Below are positions 41,096 to 49,313 of a DNA stretch of 64,000 nucleotides, in pieces. Source of the stretch: Micromonospora halotolerans (GTDB lineage Bacteria; Actinomycetota; Actinomycetes; Mycobacteriales; Micromonosporaceae). Made by a program: the position numbers and the translations under genes. Location of the stretch: positions 5,270,001 through 5,334,000 of the forward strand of contig NZ_CP134876.1 of NCBI RefSeq assembly GCF_032108445.1, written 5' to 3'. Position 1 is the stretch's first letter. Each line of letters opens with the position of its first letter. Below the pieces are notes generated by a model, which searched no databases, had not been told where the DNA came from, and saw only the letters and a program-made list of their open reading frames with translations.

Positions 41096-42474
41096 GAGGT
41101 GTCCCCGGTGTCGAGCGGGAGGGTGAGGCGGAAGCGGGTGCCGTGGCCGACCTCGCTGGTGACGTCGAGCCGGCCGCCGAGCAGCCGGGCGTTCTCCCGG
41201 GCGATGGCCAGGCCGAGCCCGCTGCCGGGGCCGGTGCGGGCGGGGTCCGCCTTGTAGAACCGGTCGAAGATGTGCGCCAGGTGCTCGGCGGGGATGCCGG
41301 GCCCGCGGTCGGCGACCTCGACGACGAGGCCGGCGGCGCTGTGCCGGATCTCGGCGCGCAGGTCGCCGCCGCCGTGGTCGACCCCGTTGGCCACCAGGTT
41401 GGTCAGGATCCGTTCGAGCCGGCGCGGGTCGGTCACCACCGGCGGCGCGTCGCCGTCCACGCTGGTCCGGGCGGCGCCCGGGTGGGCGGCCACGATCCCG
41501 CGCAGCAGCGCGCCGACGTCGACCGGGCGGGTGGCGAGCACCTCGCGCCCGGCGTCCAGGCGGGAGATCTCCATCAGCTCCTCGACGAGCCGGCGCAGCC
41601 GGACCACGTCGGCGACGAGCAGTTCGGCGGCGCGGCGGGCGTCGGCCGGGAGGGCGTCGAGCTGGTCGGCGAGCAGCGAGGCCGCCGCCACCAGAGCGGT
41701 GACCGGGGTACGCAGCTCGTGCGCCACGTCGCCGGTGAACCGCCGCTCCCGGGCCTGGGCCTCGGACAGCGCTTCGATCTTGGTTTCCAGCGCCTCGGCC
41801 ATCTCGTTGAAGGAGCTGGCCCATGCGCTGAACTCGTCCCGGCCGCGCACCGGTAGCCGGGTGTGCAGCAGCCCTTCGGCGACGGCCCGCGCGGCCCGGC
41901 TGGCCCGGCCGACGGGTTCCAGGGTGCGGCGGGCGAGAACGTTGCCCACCCCGGCGGCGAGCAGCACCACCACCGCCCAGCCGACCACCGAGGCGGTGCG
42001 GAGCTGGTCGAGGGCGTCGACGAGGTCGTCCTCGACGGTCACCACGTACAGCTCGGCGGCGGAGCCGGGGATCCGGCCGCCGACCACCAGCAGGTGCGGC
42101 CGGCCGGGGGTGCGCTGGAAGCCGAGCTGGCCGGCGGCGACGGTCGCGCGGAGGTCCGGGTCGGGCGTGGGCGCGTACCGGGGATTGGACGCCTGGGTGT
42201 CGCCGGCGACCAGCAGCACGTGGCGGCCGGACTCCTCGAAGCTGGCCAGCAGGTCGGTGCGGCGGGCGTCGGTCAGCGGCAGGAACTGCGCGGCGACCAC
42301 GAGCTGGTAGCGGGCGTCGGCGGCCGCGCGTTGCAGCGAGCCGTCGAAGCGGGCCTGCCGCAGCATGAGGTAGGAGCCGGTGGCCAGCCCGCCGGCGGAC
42401 ATGCCGGCGACGAGGATGAACGCGACGACGAGCCGGCGTCGCAGCCGTCTGGGTACGACTCTGCCGGCCACCAT
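41083..42474 (-). CDS. Sensor histidine kinase, AfsQ2-like
   Basis: The protein has 463 residues: first helix about 15-35, an extracytoplasmic domain of about 125 residues, second helix about 160-180, a HAMP domain (RRTLEPVGRASRAARAVAEG), HisKA box AHELRTPVT with His at about 252, N box LTNLVANGVDHG, and G boxes VADRGPGIP and GSGLGLAI. The gene order on the minus strand is regulator, kinase, lipoprotein, with 7-nt spacing or overlap, a single operon. The partner regulator and a nearby GTTAC-N6-GTTAC box suggest the AfsQ1/AfsQ2 group. The stimulus is unknown. Confidence 0.88.
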   Translation of the reverse strand: MVAGRVVPRRLRRRLVVAFILVAGMSAGGLATGSYLMLRQARFDGSLQRAAADARYQLVVAAQFLPLTDARRTDLLASFEESGRHVLLVAGDTQASNPRYAPTPDPDLRATVAAGQLGFQRTPGRPHLLVVGGRIPGSAAELYVVTVEDDLVDALDQLRTASVVGWAVVVLLAAGVGNVLARRTLEPVGRASRAARAVAEGLLHTRLPVRGRDEFSAWASSFNEMAEALETKIEALSEAQARERRFTGDVAHELRTPVTALVAAASLLADQLDALPADARRAAELLVADVVRLRRLVEELMEISRLDAGREVLATRPVDVGALLRGIVAAHPGAARTSVDGDAPPVVTDPRRLERILTNLVANGVDHGGGDLRAEIRHSAAGLVVEVADRGPGIPAEHLAHIFDRFYKADPARTGPGSGLGLAIARENARLLGGRLDVTSEVGHGTRFRLTLPLDTGDTSCDA

Positions 42475-42481
42475 GGCGCGC

Positions 42482-43162
42482 TCACCCCGTCGAGAGCTTG
42501 TAGCCGGCCCCGCGGACCGTCCGGATGAGGGTCGGCGCGCCGGGGTCGTCCTCCACCTTGGCGCGCAGGCGCTGCACGGCGACGTCGACCAGCCGGGAGT
42601 CGCCGAGATAGCTGTGCCCCCACACCCGGTCGAGCAGCAGTTCGCGGGTGAACACCTGGCCGGGGCGCCGGGCCAGCTCCAGGAGCAGCCGGAACTCGGT
42701 GGCGGTGAGGGCCAGCTCGCGGCCGTCGCGGCGGGCCACGAAACGGGCCGGGTCGATCTCCAGCGGCCCGGCGGTCACGGTGGTCTCGGGGGCCGGGGCG
42801 ACGGTCCGGCGGAGCACGGCACGGACCCGGGCGACCAGCTCCGGCAGGTCGAACGGCTTGCGGAGGTAGTCGTCGGCCCCGCACTCCAGGCCGACCACCA
42901 CGTCGATGGTGTCGGTGCGGGCGGTGAGCATGAGGATCGGCACCTGACTGGTGCGCCGGATCTCCCGGCACACCTCGAATCCGTCCAGGCGGGGCAGCAT
43001 CACGTCGAGCACGATGAGGTCGACCGGGCCGGCCCGCCACGCGGCGAGGGCGGCGGGCCCGTCGGCGGCGGTGGCCACCCGGAACCCGGCCCGGCGCAGG
43101 CCGAGGGCCGACACCTCCCGGATGGAGGCGTCGTCCTCGACGACCAGCACGCGGCCCTCCAT
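42482..43162 (-). CDS. OmpR-family response regulator, AfsQ1-like
   Basis: The protein has 226 residues: receiver domain with acidic pair at 10-11, phosphoacceptor Asp53 in LIVLDVMLP, switch Thr in MLTARTD, and Lys in RKPF. The winged helix has LTATEFRLLLELARRPGQVF, YLGDSRLVDVAVQRLRAKVED and TLIRTVRGAGYKL. These C-terminal phrases closely resemble Streptomyces AfsQ1, which regulates nitrogen-linked secondary metabolism; orthology is my inference. It heads the kinase/lipoprotein operon. A candidate binding site lies upstream of the AMIN-like gene rather than upstream of itself. Confidence 0.88.
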   Translation of the reverse strand: MEGRVLVVEDDASIREVSALGLRRAGFRVATAADGPAALAAWRAGPVDLIVLDVMLPRLDGFEVCREIRRTSQVPILMLTARTDTIDVVVGLECGADDYLRKPFDLPELVARVRAVLRRTVAPAPETTVTAGPLEIDPARFVARRDGRELALTATEFRLLLELARRPGQVFTRELLLDRVWGHSYLGDSRLVDVAVQRLRAKVEDDPGAPTLIRTVRGAGYKLSTG

Positions 43163-43218
43163 GGCTACCCAGGGTAGTCCGGCGCGACGCTTCGGGGCGT
43201 GGGCGCAACGGACGGTGA

Positions 43219-43240
43219 TGAGGGGCCGGTCGGCCCCTCA
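43219..43240. terminator. Terminator downstream of the AMIN-like gene
   Basis: A perfect 9-bp stem TGAGGGGCC / GGCCCCTCA with a 4-nt loop lies 12 nt beyond the stop of the minus-strand gene at 43252. It insulates the two-component operon. Confidence 0.7.
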
Positions 43241-43251
43241 CCTGGGAAGGG

Positions 43252-43806
43252 TCACGCCTGCCACTGGTGGGCCACGTCGACCACGATGCGGCTGTGCGTG
43301 CCGGGGCCGCTGAGCACGAAGACCCGGAACGGCAGCTGGGCGCGAACCCCCACCGCGAAGGTGGTGTAGCCCTCGAAGCTGCCACCGAAGACGACGTCCC
43401 GCAGCGTGCGGTAGCCCAGCACGGTCGCGGCGTGCTCACCGGCGCGGTAGGGCAGCGTGGCGACCCGTTCGTCGTCGTACGCGGGCGCCCGCAGCGACAC
43501 CGACAGCAGCGCGCCCCCGGCGGTGTACGGGCTCAGGGGAAGGCCCTGCCCCTCGGTGTACGTCTCGCCGTAGGCGACGGAGTAGCCGTTCGCCGGTCCG
43601 GCGAACTCGAAGACCACCCGGTCCCAGCAGTCGTGCCGCCCGGTGCGGACCTCGATCAGCGGGTCGCTGCTGAGGGCGCCGGCCGTCTTGGCCGTGCTGC
43701 CCCAGGTGATCCCGCAGTACGGCGCCGCCGCGGTCGCGCCGCCGGCGCCGGCGACCAGACCGCCGAGCACGACGACCAGCGCCAGCAGTGTTCTCCTCAG
43801 TTTCAT
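43252..43806 (-). CDS. AMIN-like domain exported protein
   Basis: The 184-residue secreted protein has a signal peptide (1-27). The mature part starts APYCGITWGSTAKTAG and contains VRTGRHDCWDRVVFEFAG, YGETYTEGQGLPLSPYTAGG and SRIVVDVAHQW, the pattern of actinobacterial AMIN-like proteins. Two Cys could form a disulfide. AMIN domains bind the cell wall; function beyond that is unknown. Its promoter region holds a GTTAC-N6-GTTAC direct repeat 84-104 nt before the start codon, so AfsQ1-like control is likely. Confidence 0.8.
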   Translation of the reverse strand: MKLRRTLLALVVVLGGLVAGAGGATAAAPYCGITWGSTAKTAGALSSDPLIEVRTGRHDCWDRVVFEFAGPANGYSVAYGETYTEGQGLPLSPYTAGGALLSVSLRAPAYDDERVATLPYRAGEHAATVLGYRTLRDVVFGGSFEGYTTFAVGVRAQLPFRVFVLSGPGTHSRIVVDVAHQWQA

Positions 43807-43889
43807 GGTGGCCTCCCTGACGGTGTGCCGGGACGCCGTCCGGTGTCCCTGCCCAGACAGTCGGCCCGCCGTGCCACAGCGCCTTCGCA

Positions 43890-43910
43890 GCCGGGTAACC
43901 GCCGGGTAAC
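43890..43910 (-). promoter_or_regulatory. AfsQ1-type binding site (GTnAC-N6-GTnAC)
   Basis: On the minus strand the sequence is GTTACCCGGC, G, GTTACCCGGC, a perfect direct repeat with an 11-bp period. It matches the published Streptomyces AfsQ1 consensus GTnAC-N6-GTnAC. The gene for an AfsQ1-like regulator lies less than 1 kb away. Confidence 0.6.
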
Positions 43911-43921
43911 AGTCGGGCGGG

Positions 43922-44548
43922 TCAGCCGTGCACCGGATGCTCGGCCTGGAAGGCGAGCCGGCGGTCCGCGTCGGCGGCCAGCCCGGCGAGCACGTCGTCG
44001 AGGTCCAGGAAGGACTGCCAGCGCGGCTGCCCGGTGATGTCGGCCAGCCGGTCGACCACCAGTTCCTCCAGGTCGGTGACGCGCTTGCCCTTCCATACCT
44101 TGTCGGCGAGGCTGACCAGCAGGTCCTCCAGCTGCACGCCGGGCGCGTGCCAGGCCGCGTGGGTGACGGCGAAGCGGGCCCGCTCCTCGGGCACGCCGAA
44201 GCGCAGCAGCAGCTGGTAGCCCGCCTCCTCGTGCGCCGAGCCGGGACCGGACAGCTCCTCAGGGTGCTCGATCTTGCCGAGATCGTGGATGGCCGCCCCG
44301 AACAGCACCGCCTGCCGGTCGAACGGCACCAGCGGGAACTGTTCCGCGAACGCCGCGGTGAGCTGGCGGGCGACGTCGTGCACGAGCCGCAGGTGCGCGG
44401 CCAGGCGGGGCGGCGCGTCGAGGGCGTCGAGCAGCTCGACGGCCACCCCGGGCAGGGGTGGCAGCGGCGGGTCGCCGGGATCGGTGAGGGCGCGGCGCAG
44501 CGCGTCGGAGGTCACCGGGGCGAGGGTACCGGCCTCCGGGGCGGTCAC
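43922..44548 (-). CDS. HD-domain phosphohydrolase-like protein
   Basis: The 208-residue cytoplasmic protein has a clear HD signature: AAIHDLGKIEHPEEL and later HAAWHAPGVQLEDLLVSLADKVWKG, supplying the usual metal-binding His, His-Asp and Asp residues. The substrate is unknown; relatives act on nucleotides or phosphoesters. The start is uncertain: GTG at 44548 or GTG at 44515, neither with a good ribosome binding site. It is divergent from the beta-propeller gene at 44651. Confidence 0.75.
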   Translation of the reverse strand: MTAPEAGTLAPVTSDALRRALTDPGDPPLPPLPGVAVELLDALDAPPRLAAHLRLVHDVARQLTAAFAEQFPLVPFDRQAVLFGAAIHDLGKIEHPEELSGPGSAHEEAGYQLLLRFGVPEERARFAVTHAAWHAPGVQLEDLLVSLADKVWKGKRVTDLEELVVDRLADITGQPRWQSFLDLDDVLAGLAADADRRLAFQAEHPVHG

Positions 44549-44650
44549 CGTACGGGATGACCGTGTGGCCGACGGTGGACCGGCCACTCGTCCGATGCGT
44601 GGTGATCGTCCGTTCAGGAGGGTGAGGCGACGTCCACCACGGGGGGTTCC

Positions 44651-45604
44651 ATGAACGAGATGAATCGACGCGCCCTGCTGCGTACCGCCGCGCTGGCCGG
44701 CGTGGCCGTGGCGACCGGGCTCACCGCCGGGGCGCCCGCCGCCGCGGCGGCGACCACCGAGGTGGTCAACGGGCCGTGGCTGGTCAGCGTCGGCTGGGGC
44801 GTGCTCCAGGTCAACCCGGGGCACACCACGCCCCAGCAGCTGCTCACCGACGGCGACCAGGCCACCACGTCGCCCGACGGGCGGTACGTGGCCTGGATCA
44901 ACAACGCCCGGTCGGGCGATGGCAGCCTCATGCCCTACGTGTCGCTGTTCGACCGGGTCACCGGCGAGGTCCGCACATTGCTCGCCGACCCCTTCGGCAC
45001 CCGCTACGGCGCACCGACCTGGTCCCCGGACGGCACCCGAATCGCTCTCGTCATCGGCGACGACACCCTGGTCGCGGTGGACGTGGCCACCGGCGGCAAG
45101 CAGGTGCTCGTCCAGGGGCACCACATGTCGTACCCGAACTGGTCCCGGGACGGCTCGATGATCGTCATGCGCTGGCTCAGCCGCTCCGAGGGGCCGCAGT
45201 TGCGCACGCTGGAGCTGGCCACCGGAAAGGTACGGCCGATCTACACCCCGGAGGCGGCCGGGGAGCTGTTCCACGGGCCGGTCTTCATGCCCAACTCGGA
45301 GCGGGTGGTGTTCTGCACCAACCGCTGGACCCGGGACACCGAGGTGCTCGGCGGGGCGGCGCTCGGCTCGGTGCGCATCGACGGCACCGGGCTCAGGCGG
45401 CTCACCGACGAGACCCGCTACTACCTGTCCCCGGTGTTCTCGCCCGACGGGCGCTACTGCGCCGCGTTGTCCGTGCCGCCGACCAACGAGGCCCCCGACG
45501 GCGGCAACATCATCGTCTCGACCAGCGGCTTCGGCGAGCCCTGGTGGATCCCCGGCGACGAGTACGACGACAGCAGCCGGCTCGACTGGGCCCGCGCCAT
45601 CTGA
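44651..45604 (+). CDS. Exported TolB-like beta-propeller (PD40 repeats) protein
   Basis: The 317-residue protein has a Tat-type signal peptide (NRRALLRTAALAGVAVATG, cleavage after AAAA near 37). The mature part consists of TolB/PD40-like blades: TTSPDGRYVAWIN, PTWSPDGTRIALV, PNWSRDGSMIVMR, PVFMPNSERVVF and PVFSPDGRYCAAL. These blades usually bind proteins or peptidoglycan-associated partners. No catalytic residues are visible. A strong 14-bp hairpin ends the transcript. Confidence 0.8.
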   Translation: MNEMNRRALLRTAALAGVAVATGLTAGAPAAAAATTEVVNGPWLVSVGWGVLQVNPGHTTPQQLLTDGDQATTSPDGRYVAWINNARSGDGSLMPYVSLFDRVTGEVRTLLADPFGTRYGAPTWSPDGTRIALVIGDDTLVAVDVATGGKQVLVQGHHMSYPNWSRDGSMIVMRWLSRSEGPQLRTLELATGKVRPIYTPEAAGELFHGPVFMPNSERVVFCTNRWTRDTEVLGGAALGSVRIDGTGLRRLTDETRYYLSPVFSPDGRYCAALSVPPTNEAPDGGNIIVSTSGFGEPWWIPGDEYDDSSRLDWARAI

Positions 45605-45619
45605 CCCGACACGACCTGC

Positions 45620-45651
45620 GACGCGGCGACCGGACCACCGGTCGCCGCGTC
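45620..45651 (+). terminator. Strong terminator after the beta-propeller gene
   Basis: A perfect 14-bp stem (45620-45633 with 45638-45651) with a 4-nt ACCA loop starts 15 nt after the stop. Confidence 0.82.
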
Positions 45652-45750
45652 GGCGTATCCGGGGTGGATTTCCGCGCCCCGGGCCGGGAGCGGTGCGAGG
45701 CTGGAGGGCGGGCGCCGCCGACGGGGGCGACGACCGCAGTGGAGGGTGCG

Positions 45751-46542
45751 ATGGCCGAGCCGCCGACCGGGACCTCGTCGCGCAGCGCGCAGGCGCACGG
45801 CCGCCGCGCCAACCGGCGCAGCTACCACGACGGCGCGCAGGTCAACGGGTACGTCGACGACCCGTACCACCGGATCCGCCGCGCGGTCGCCGCCCGGCTG
45901 ATGGTCGACGGGGTGCCCGGCGGCCGGCCGGTGCTGGAGCTGGGCTGCGGCCCGCGCGGCATGCTCGACCCGGCGGCGCTGCCCGGCCCGCTCGTGGTGG
46001 CCGACATGGCCGAGACCGCGCTGGGCGCGGCCCGCCGGGCCGCCGGCGGCGCGGCCCTGCCGGTCTGCCTGGACGCCACCCGCGGCCTGCCGTTCCGCGC
46101 CGGCAGCTTCGCCGGCCTGCTCACCGGCGAGCTGATCGAGCACGTCTACGACCCCCTGGCGCTGCTGCGGGAGTGCCACCGGGTGCTCGCCCCGGGCGGC
46201 CTGCTCGTGCTGACCACGCCCAACCTGGCGCCGGCGCAGGACCGGCTGGCGTTCCTCGCCGGCCGGGCGCCCCGCCAGGTCGACCCGCTGCACCCGTACC
46301 TCTGGCTGCACATCCGGCCGTTCACCGCCTCGCTGCTGCGGCGGGTGCTGTGCCGGGCCGGGTTCACGCCGCTGGCCATCCGGTCCAACGAGGTCGGTTG
46401 GCGGCTCCCCGGTGGACGGTGGGTCGCCTCCCGGCTGCTGGCCCGGGTCGCGCCGGGGCTCGGCGGGTCGCTGATCTGCGCCGCCCGGCGGACGGCGGAG
46501 GCGCCGTCACCCAGGGGTACGGAGCGCCCGAACAGCGCGTGA
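45751..46542 (+). CDS. SAM-dependent methyltransferase (class I)
   Basis: The protein has 263 residues. Motif I is VLELGCGPRGMLD, motif II VVADMAETAL, and the post-I acidic region and LLTGELIEHVYDPLALLREC are typical of Methyltransf_11 enzymes. PGGLLVLTTPN follows. The substrate is not evident; relatives act on small molecules or polyprenyl-type lipids. GGAGGG precedes ATG 45751. It ends 55 nt before the two-TM protein gene, separated by a possible promoter (TTGACA at 46551, TATCAT at 46563), so it is probably not part of that operon. Confidence 0.83.
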   Translation: MAEPPTGTSSRSAQAHGRRANRRSYHDGAQVNGYVDDPYHRIRRAVAARLMVDGVPGGRPVLELGCGPRGMLDPAALPGPLVVADMAETALGAARRAAGGAALPVCLDATRGLPFRAGSFAGLLTGELIEHVYDPLALLRECHRVLAPGGLLVLTTPNLAPAQDRLAFLAGRAPRQVDPLHPYLWLHIRPFTASLLRRVLCRAGFTPLAIRSNEVGWRLPGGRWVASRLLARVAPGLGGSLICAARRTAEAPSPRGTERPNSA

Positions 46543-46597
46543 TGCCGAGATTGACAACGGGCTATCATGAGGGTTCCGTCGTCGACCGGGGGATGTC

Positions 46598-47599
46598 ATG
46601 GCGCGCCTGTTCACCTGGGTCGTCAACAATCTCGACGCGTTCATCGGCTTGGTCCTGGCCGTGACCGTGGCCGTTCTCGGCCTGACCAACACGGTCAGCC
46701 AGGACGTGGTCAACAGCGCCATCCTGCTGGTCCTCGCCGTGCTCGCCCAGGCCGTGCTGCGCGACCGGCTGCGCCGGGAGACCGCCCAGCAGGAGGTGCG
46801 GGAGGTCATGCGGGCCACCCGCGACCGGCTCACCGAGCTGGTCCCGCAGATGCACGAGATCACCGGCCCGGACGGGGCGCTCAACCGGGCCCGCGAGGCG
46901 ATCGACAGCGTCTCCATGGTGCGGGTGCTGCACGGCAGCGAGGTCGGCCGGGCCCTCGCCGAGGCCCGCCAGCACACCGACTCGTGGGCGTTCAAGGGCG
47001 GCACCGGCACCTTCACCCGAGCGGTCACCCTGCCGCAGTGCCTGGAGCACGCCCGCCGGCGCAACGCCACCCTGAGCTTCGCCATCGAGATCATCGACCC
47101 GACCGACGAAGACGTCTGCGAGCGCTACGCGCGGTTCCGGCGCAGCCTCGACCCCGACGCGCCGGGGGAGCGCTGGACCGTCGACCGCACCCGCAAGGAG
47201 TCCTACGCGACCGTGCTCGCGGGCTGCTGGCACCTGCAACGGTCCGGGCTGCTCACCGTCGAGGTCCGGCTCTCCGCGCAGATGACCACCTTCCGCTACG
47301 ACCTCTCGTCGTCGTGCGTCATCATCACCCAGGAGAACCCGCAGACACCCGCCCTGCGGATCGACCGCCGGGAGCTCTACTACAACCGGTTCAACATCGA
47401 GCTGGACTACAGCCGCAAGCAGAGCCGGCGGGTGCCCATCGAGGCGGCCGCGACGGTGAAACTGGACGACGAGCCCTCCGTCGAGCAGGTCCGCAAGCTG
47501 TTCGCCGCGCTCGGGCTGCCGCTACCCCGGTCCTTCGGCGACCGCGAGGTCGCCGACATCGTGAGCCGGGCCATCCAGGCGAGGAACCCGTACGCATGA
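46598..47599 (+). CDS. Two-helix membrane protein with a cytosolic domain, first gene of a three-gene operon
   Basis: This 333-residue protein has two N-terminal membrane segments (about 12-30 and 38-54) and a coiled-coil-like stretch (55-85). The cytosolic domain contains DSVSMVRVLHGSEVGRAL, WAFKGGTGTFTRAVTLPQCLE, IDPTDEDVCERYARFR and DRTRKESYATVLAGCW. The FKGGTG-TF-R--TLP phrase recalls DUF5919-like or phospholipase-D-like domains found in conflict systems, but I cannot assign it firmly. The next gene's ATG overlaps this TGA (ATGA). The layout resembles membrane-anchored effectors; function unknown. Confidence 0.7.
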   Translation: MARLFTWVVNNLDAFIGLVLAVTVAVLGLTNTVSQDVVNSAILLVLAVLAQAVLRDRLRRETAQQEVREVMRATRDRLTELVPQMHEITGPDGALNRAREAIDSVSMVRVLHGSEVGRALAEARQHTDSWAFKGGTGTFTRAVTLPQCLEHARRRNATLSFAIEIIDPTDEDVCERYARFRRSLDPDAPGERWTVDRTRKESYATVLAGCWHLQRSGLLTVEVRLSAQMTTFRYDLSSSCVIITQENPQTPALRIDRRELYYNRFNIELDYSRKQSRRVPIEAAATVKLDDEPSVEQVRKLFAALGLPLPRSFGDREVADIVSRAIQARNPYA

Positions 47600-48249
47600 T
47601 GACCTACGCCGACCTCGAACGGGAGATCGACCGGGGCGCCCGCCCGGAACTGCTGCGCGGCTGGGTGCTCGACGTCCTCGACGACGTCGCCGAGGGACGG
47701 CGGCCGCTGCTGGCCGTCCGGCACCCGCTCGGCTTCACCTGCCTGCCGGTGGAACGCACCGGCTCCGACGGGATCTGCGTGCACGCCTGGCCGGCCGACC
47801 CGCCGCCGGTGCAGCCGACCACCTCGACCATGCACTCGCACAGCTGGGACCTGCTCAGCCACGTGCTGCACGGCACGGTCCGCAACGAGCTGATCGAGGT
47901 GACCGACGACCCCACCGACCCGTCGTGGCGCATCTACGAGGTGCACAGCCGGGGCGACGTGGACGAGATGGCGGCCACCGACCGGCTGGTCACCGCGGTG
48001 ACCGCCACGGTGGAGACGCACTCCGCCGGCGACTCGTACGCGCTGCGCGCCGGCGGCTTCCACACCTCGGAGGTCGGCGCCGGCGAGCCGGCGGTGACCG
48101 TGGCGCTCGGCCGGACCACGCCCGGTGTGTGCGACCTGAGCCTCGGCGCGGTGGACGGGCGCAGCCACCGGATCCGCCGGGACCGCTGCGACGCGGCCGA
48201 GACGGCGCGCATGGCGCGGGACATCGCGCGACTGGTGGCACGGGGCTGA
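47596..48249 (+). CDS. Cupin-like protein, second gene of the three-gene operon
   Basis: The 217-residue soluble protein overlaps its predecessor by 4 nt. A cupin-type core is suggested by TMHSHSWDLLSHVLHGTVRNEL and the later GGFHTSEVGAGEPAVTVAL, with a long beta-rich segment between. Three conserved-looking His could bind a metal. The family is not one I can name. Tight coupling to a membrane protein and an inositol-phosphatase-like enzyme suggests a role in producing, sensing or removing a small phosphorylated ligand (inference). Confidence 0.65.
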   Translation: MMTYADLEREIDRGARPELLRGWVLDVLDDVAEGRRPLLAVRHPLGFTCLPVERTGSDGICVHAWPADPPPVQPTTSTMHSHSWDLLSHVLHGTVRNELIEVTDDPTDPSWRIYEVHSRGDVDEMAATDRLVTAVTATVETHSAGDSYALRAGGFHTSEVGAGEPAVTVALGRTTPGVCDLSLGAVDGRSHRIRRDRCDAAETARMARDIARLVARG

Positions 48250-48264
48250 CCGGCTGGAGGAGCC

Positions 48265-49167
48265 ATGGACGTGGACCCGAACAGAGACGGGCCCGAGCTG
48301 CGCGACGCGCACCGGTTCGCGGTGGAGGTGGCCCAGGCGGCCGGGCGCCTGCTGCGCCGGGGCACCCGGGGCGAGCTGCACGCCCGCGCCAAGAACGACT
48401 CCGGTGACCTGGTCACCGACCTCGACCTGGCCGCCGAACGGCTGATCGTCGACCGGATCCGCGCCCGCTGGCCGGAGCACGGGGTGATCGCCGAGGAGGG
48501 CGGCGAGTACGCCGCCGACAACACCTGGGCCTGGCTGGTCGACCCGCTCGACGGCACCAACAACGTGGCGATCGGGCTGGCCGCGTACGTGGTGGGGATC
48601 GCCCTCTGCGACCGCGGCTCGCCGGTGCTCGGCGTGGTGCACGACCCGGTAGCCGGCCGCACCTGGTCCGCCGTGCGGGGGCAGGGCGCCTTCGTGCACG
48701 AGTCCGGCCCGGCCGCCCGCCCGCTGCACGCGCCCCGCCGGCCGGTGCCGACCGCGCCGGTGCTGGCCTGGACCCAGGGGCACGGGGTGGCCCGCGACGA
48801 CAGCACCGCCCGCGCCCTGAAGGTGGTGCTCGACACCACCGCGCGGCGGGTGCTGCAACTGTGGGCGCCGCTGCTGTCCTGGGTGATGCTGGCCCGCGGC
48901 GACATCGACGGCATCGTCGGCTACCGCCCCGAGGCGGTCGACCTGCCGGCCGGGATGCTGCTCGCCGCCGAGGCCGGCATGGCGGTCCGGGCCCTCGACG
49001 GGGGCTCCTTCGACGACCGCTACGGCTGCCCGGCCGACCGGCGCAGCTTCTTGGCCGGCCCGCCGGAGACCATCGACCGGCTGGTCAAGCTGGTCACCGC
49101 CGCACAGTGGATCGAGCCGCAGGTCCGCCAGCTCACCCCCATCAGCCTCACCACCGTCGGCTGGTGA
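48265..49167 (+). CDS. Inositol monophosphatase / CysQ-like phosphatase, third gene of the operon
   Basis: The 300-residue Mg2+- and Li+-type phosphatase has motif A WLVDPLDGTNN, an upstream acidic pair EEGGEYAAD, and motif B-like YRPEAVDLPAGMLLAAEAGM in place of the usual WDxAAG. The first Asp of the usual WD is therefore changed, to be checked. Family members hydrolyse inositol phosphates, fructose bisphosphate or 3'-phosphoadenosine 5'-phosphate. GGAGGAG precedes the ATG; the gap to the upstream gene is 15 nt. The C-terminus is longer than in plain inositol phosphatases. Confidence 0.85.
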   Translation: MDVDPNRDGPELRDAHRFAVEVAQAAGRLLRRGTRGELHARAKNDSGDLVTDLDLAAERLIVDRIRARWPEHGVIAEEGGEYAADNTWAWLVDPLDGTNNVAIGLAAYVVGIALCDRGSPVLGVVHDPVAGRTWSAVRGQGAFVHESGPAARPLHAPRRPVPTAPVLAWTQGHGVARDDSTARALKVVLDTTARRVLQLWAPLLSWVMLARGDIDGIVGYRPEAVDLPAGMLLAAEAGMAVRALDGGSFDDRYGCPADRRSFLAGPPETIDRLVKLVTAAQWIEPQVRQLTPISLTTVGW

Positions 49168-49313
49168 GCCTCGGCGGGCGCAGCGCGAGAGCCGCCACCC
49201 GCCACCGGATCGTCAGAGGCTGCGCTGCCCAGCCGTGCTCGGCGTAAACGGCCAGACCCCGGTGCCCTCGCTGCGTCCCGCGATTCTCGTCGGTGTCTGC
49301 CATGCTCGGGGCG

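Noticed and set aside
46551..46568. TTGACA and TATCAT as a standard promoter for the three-gene operon
   Set aside because: They are only 6 nt apart, so they cannot be the -35 and -10 of one promoter. Either may belong to a different element, so no promoter is claimed as a feature.
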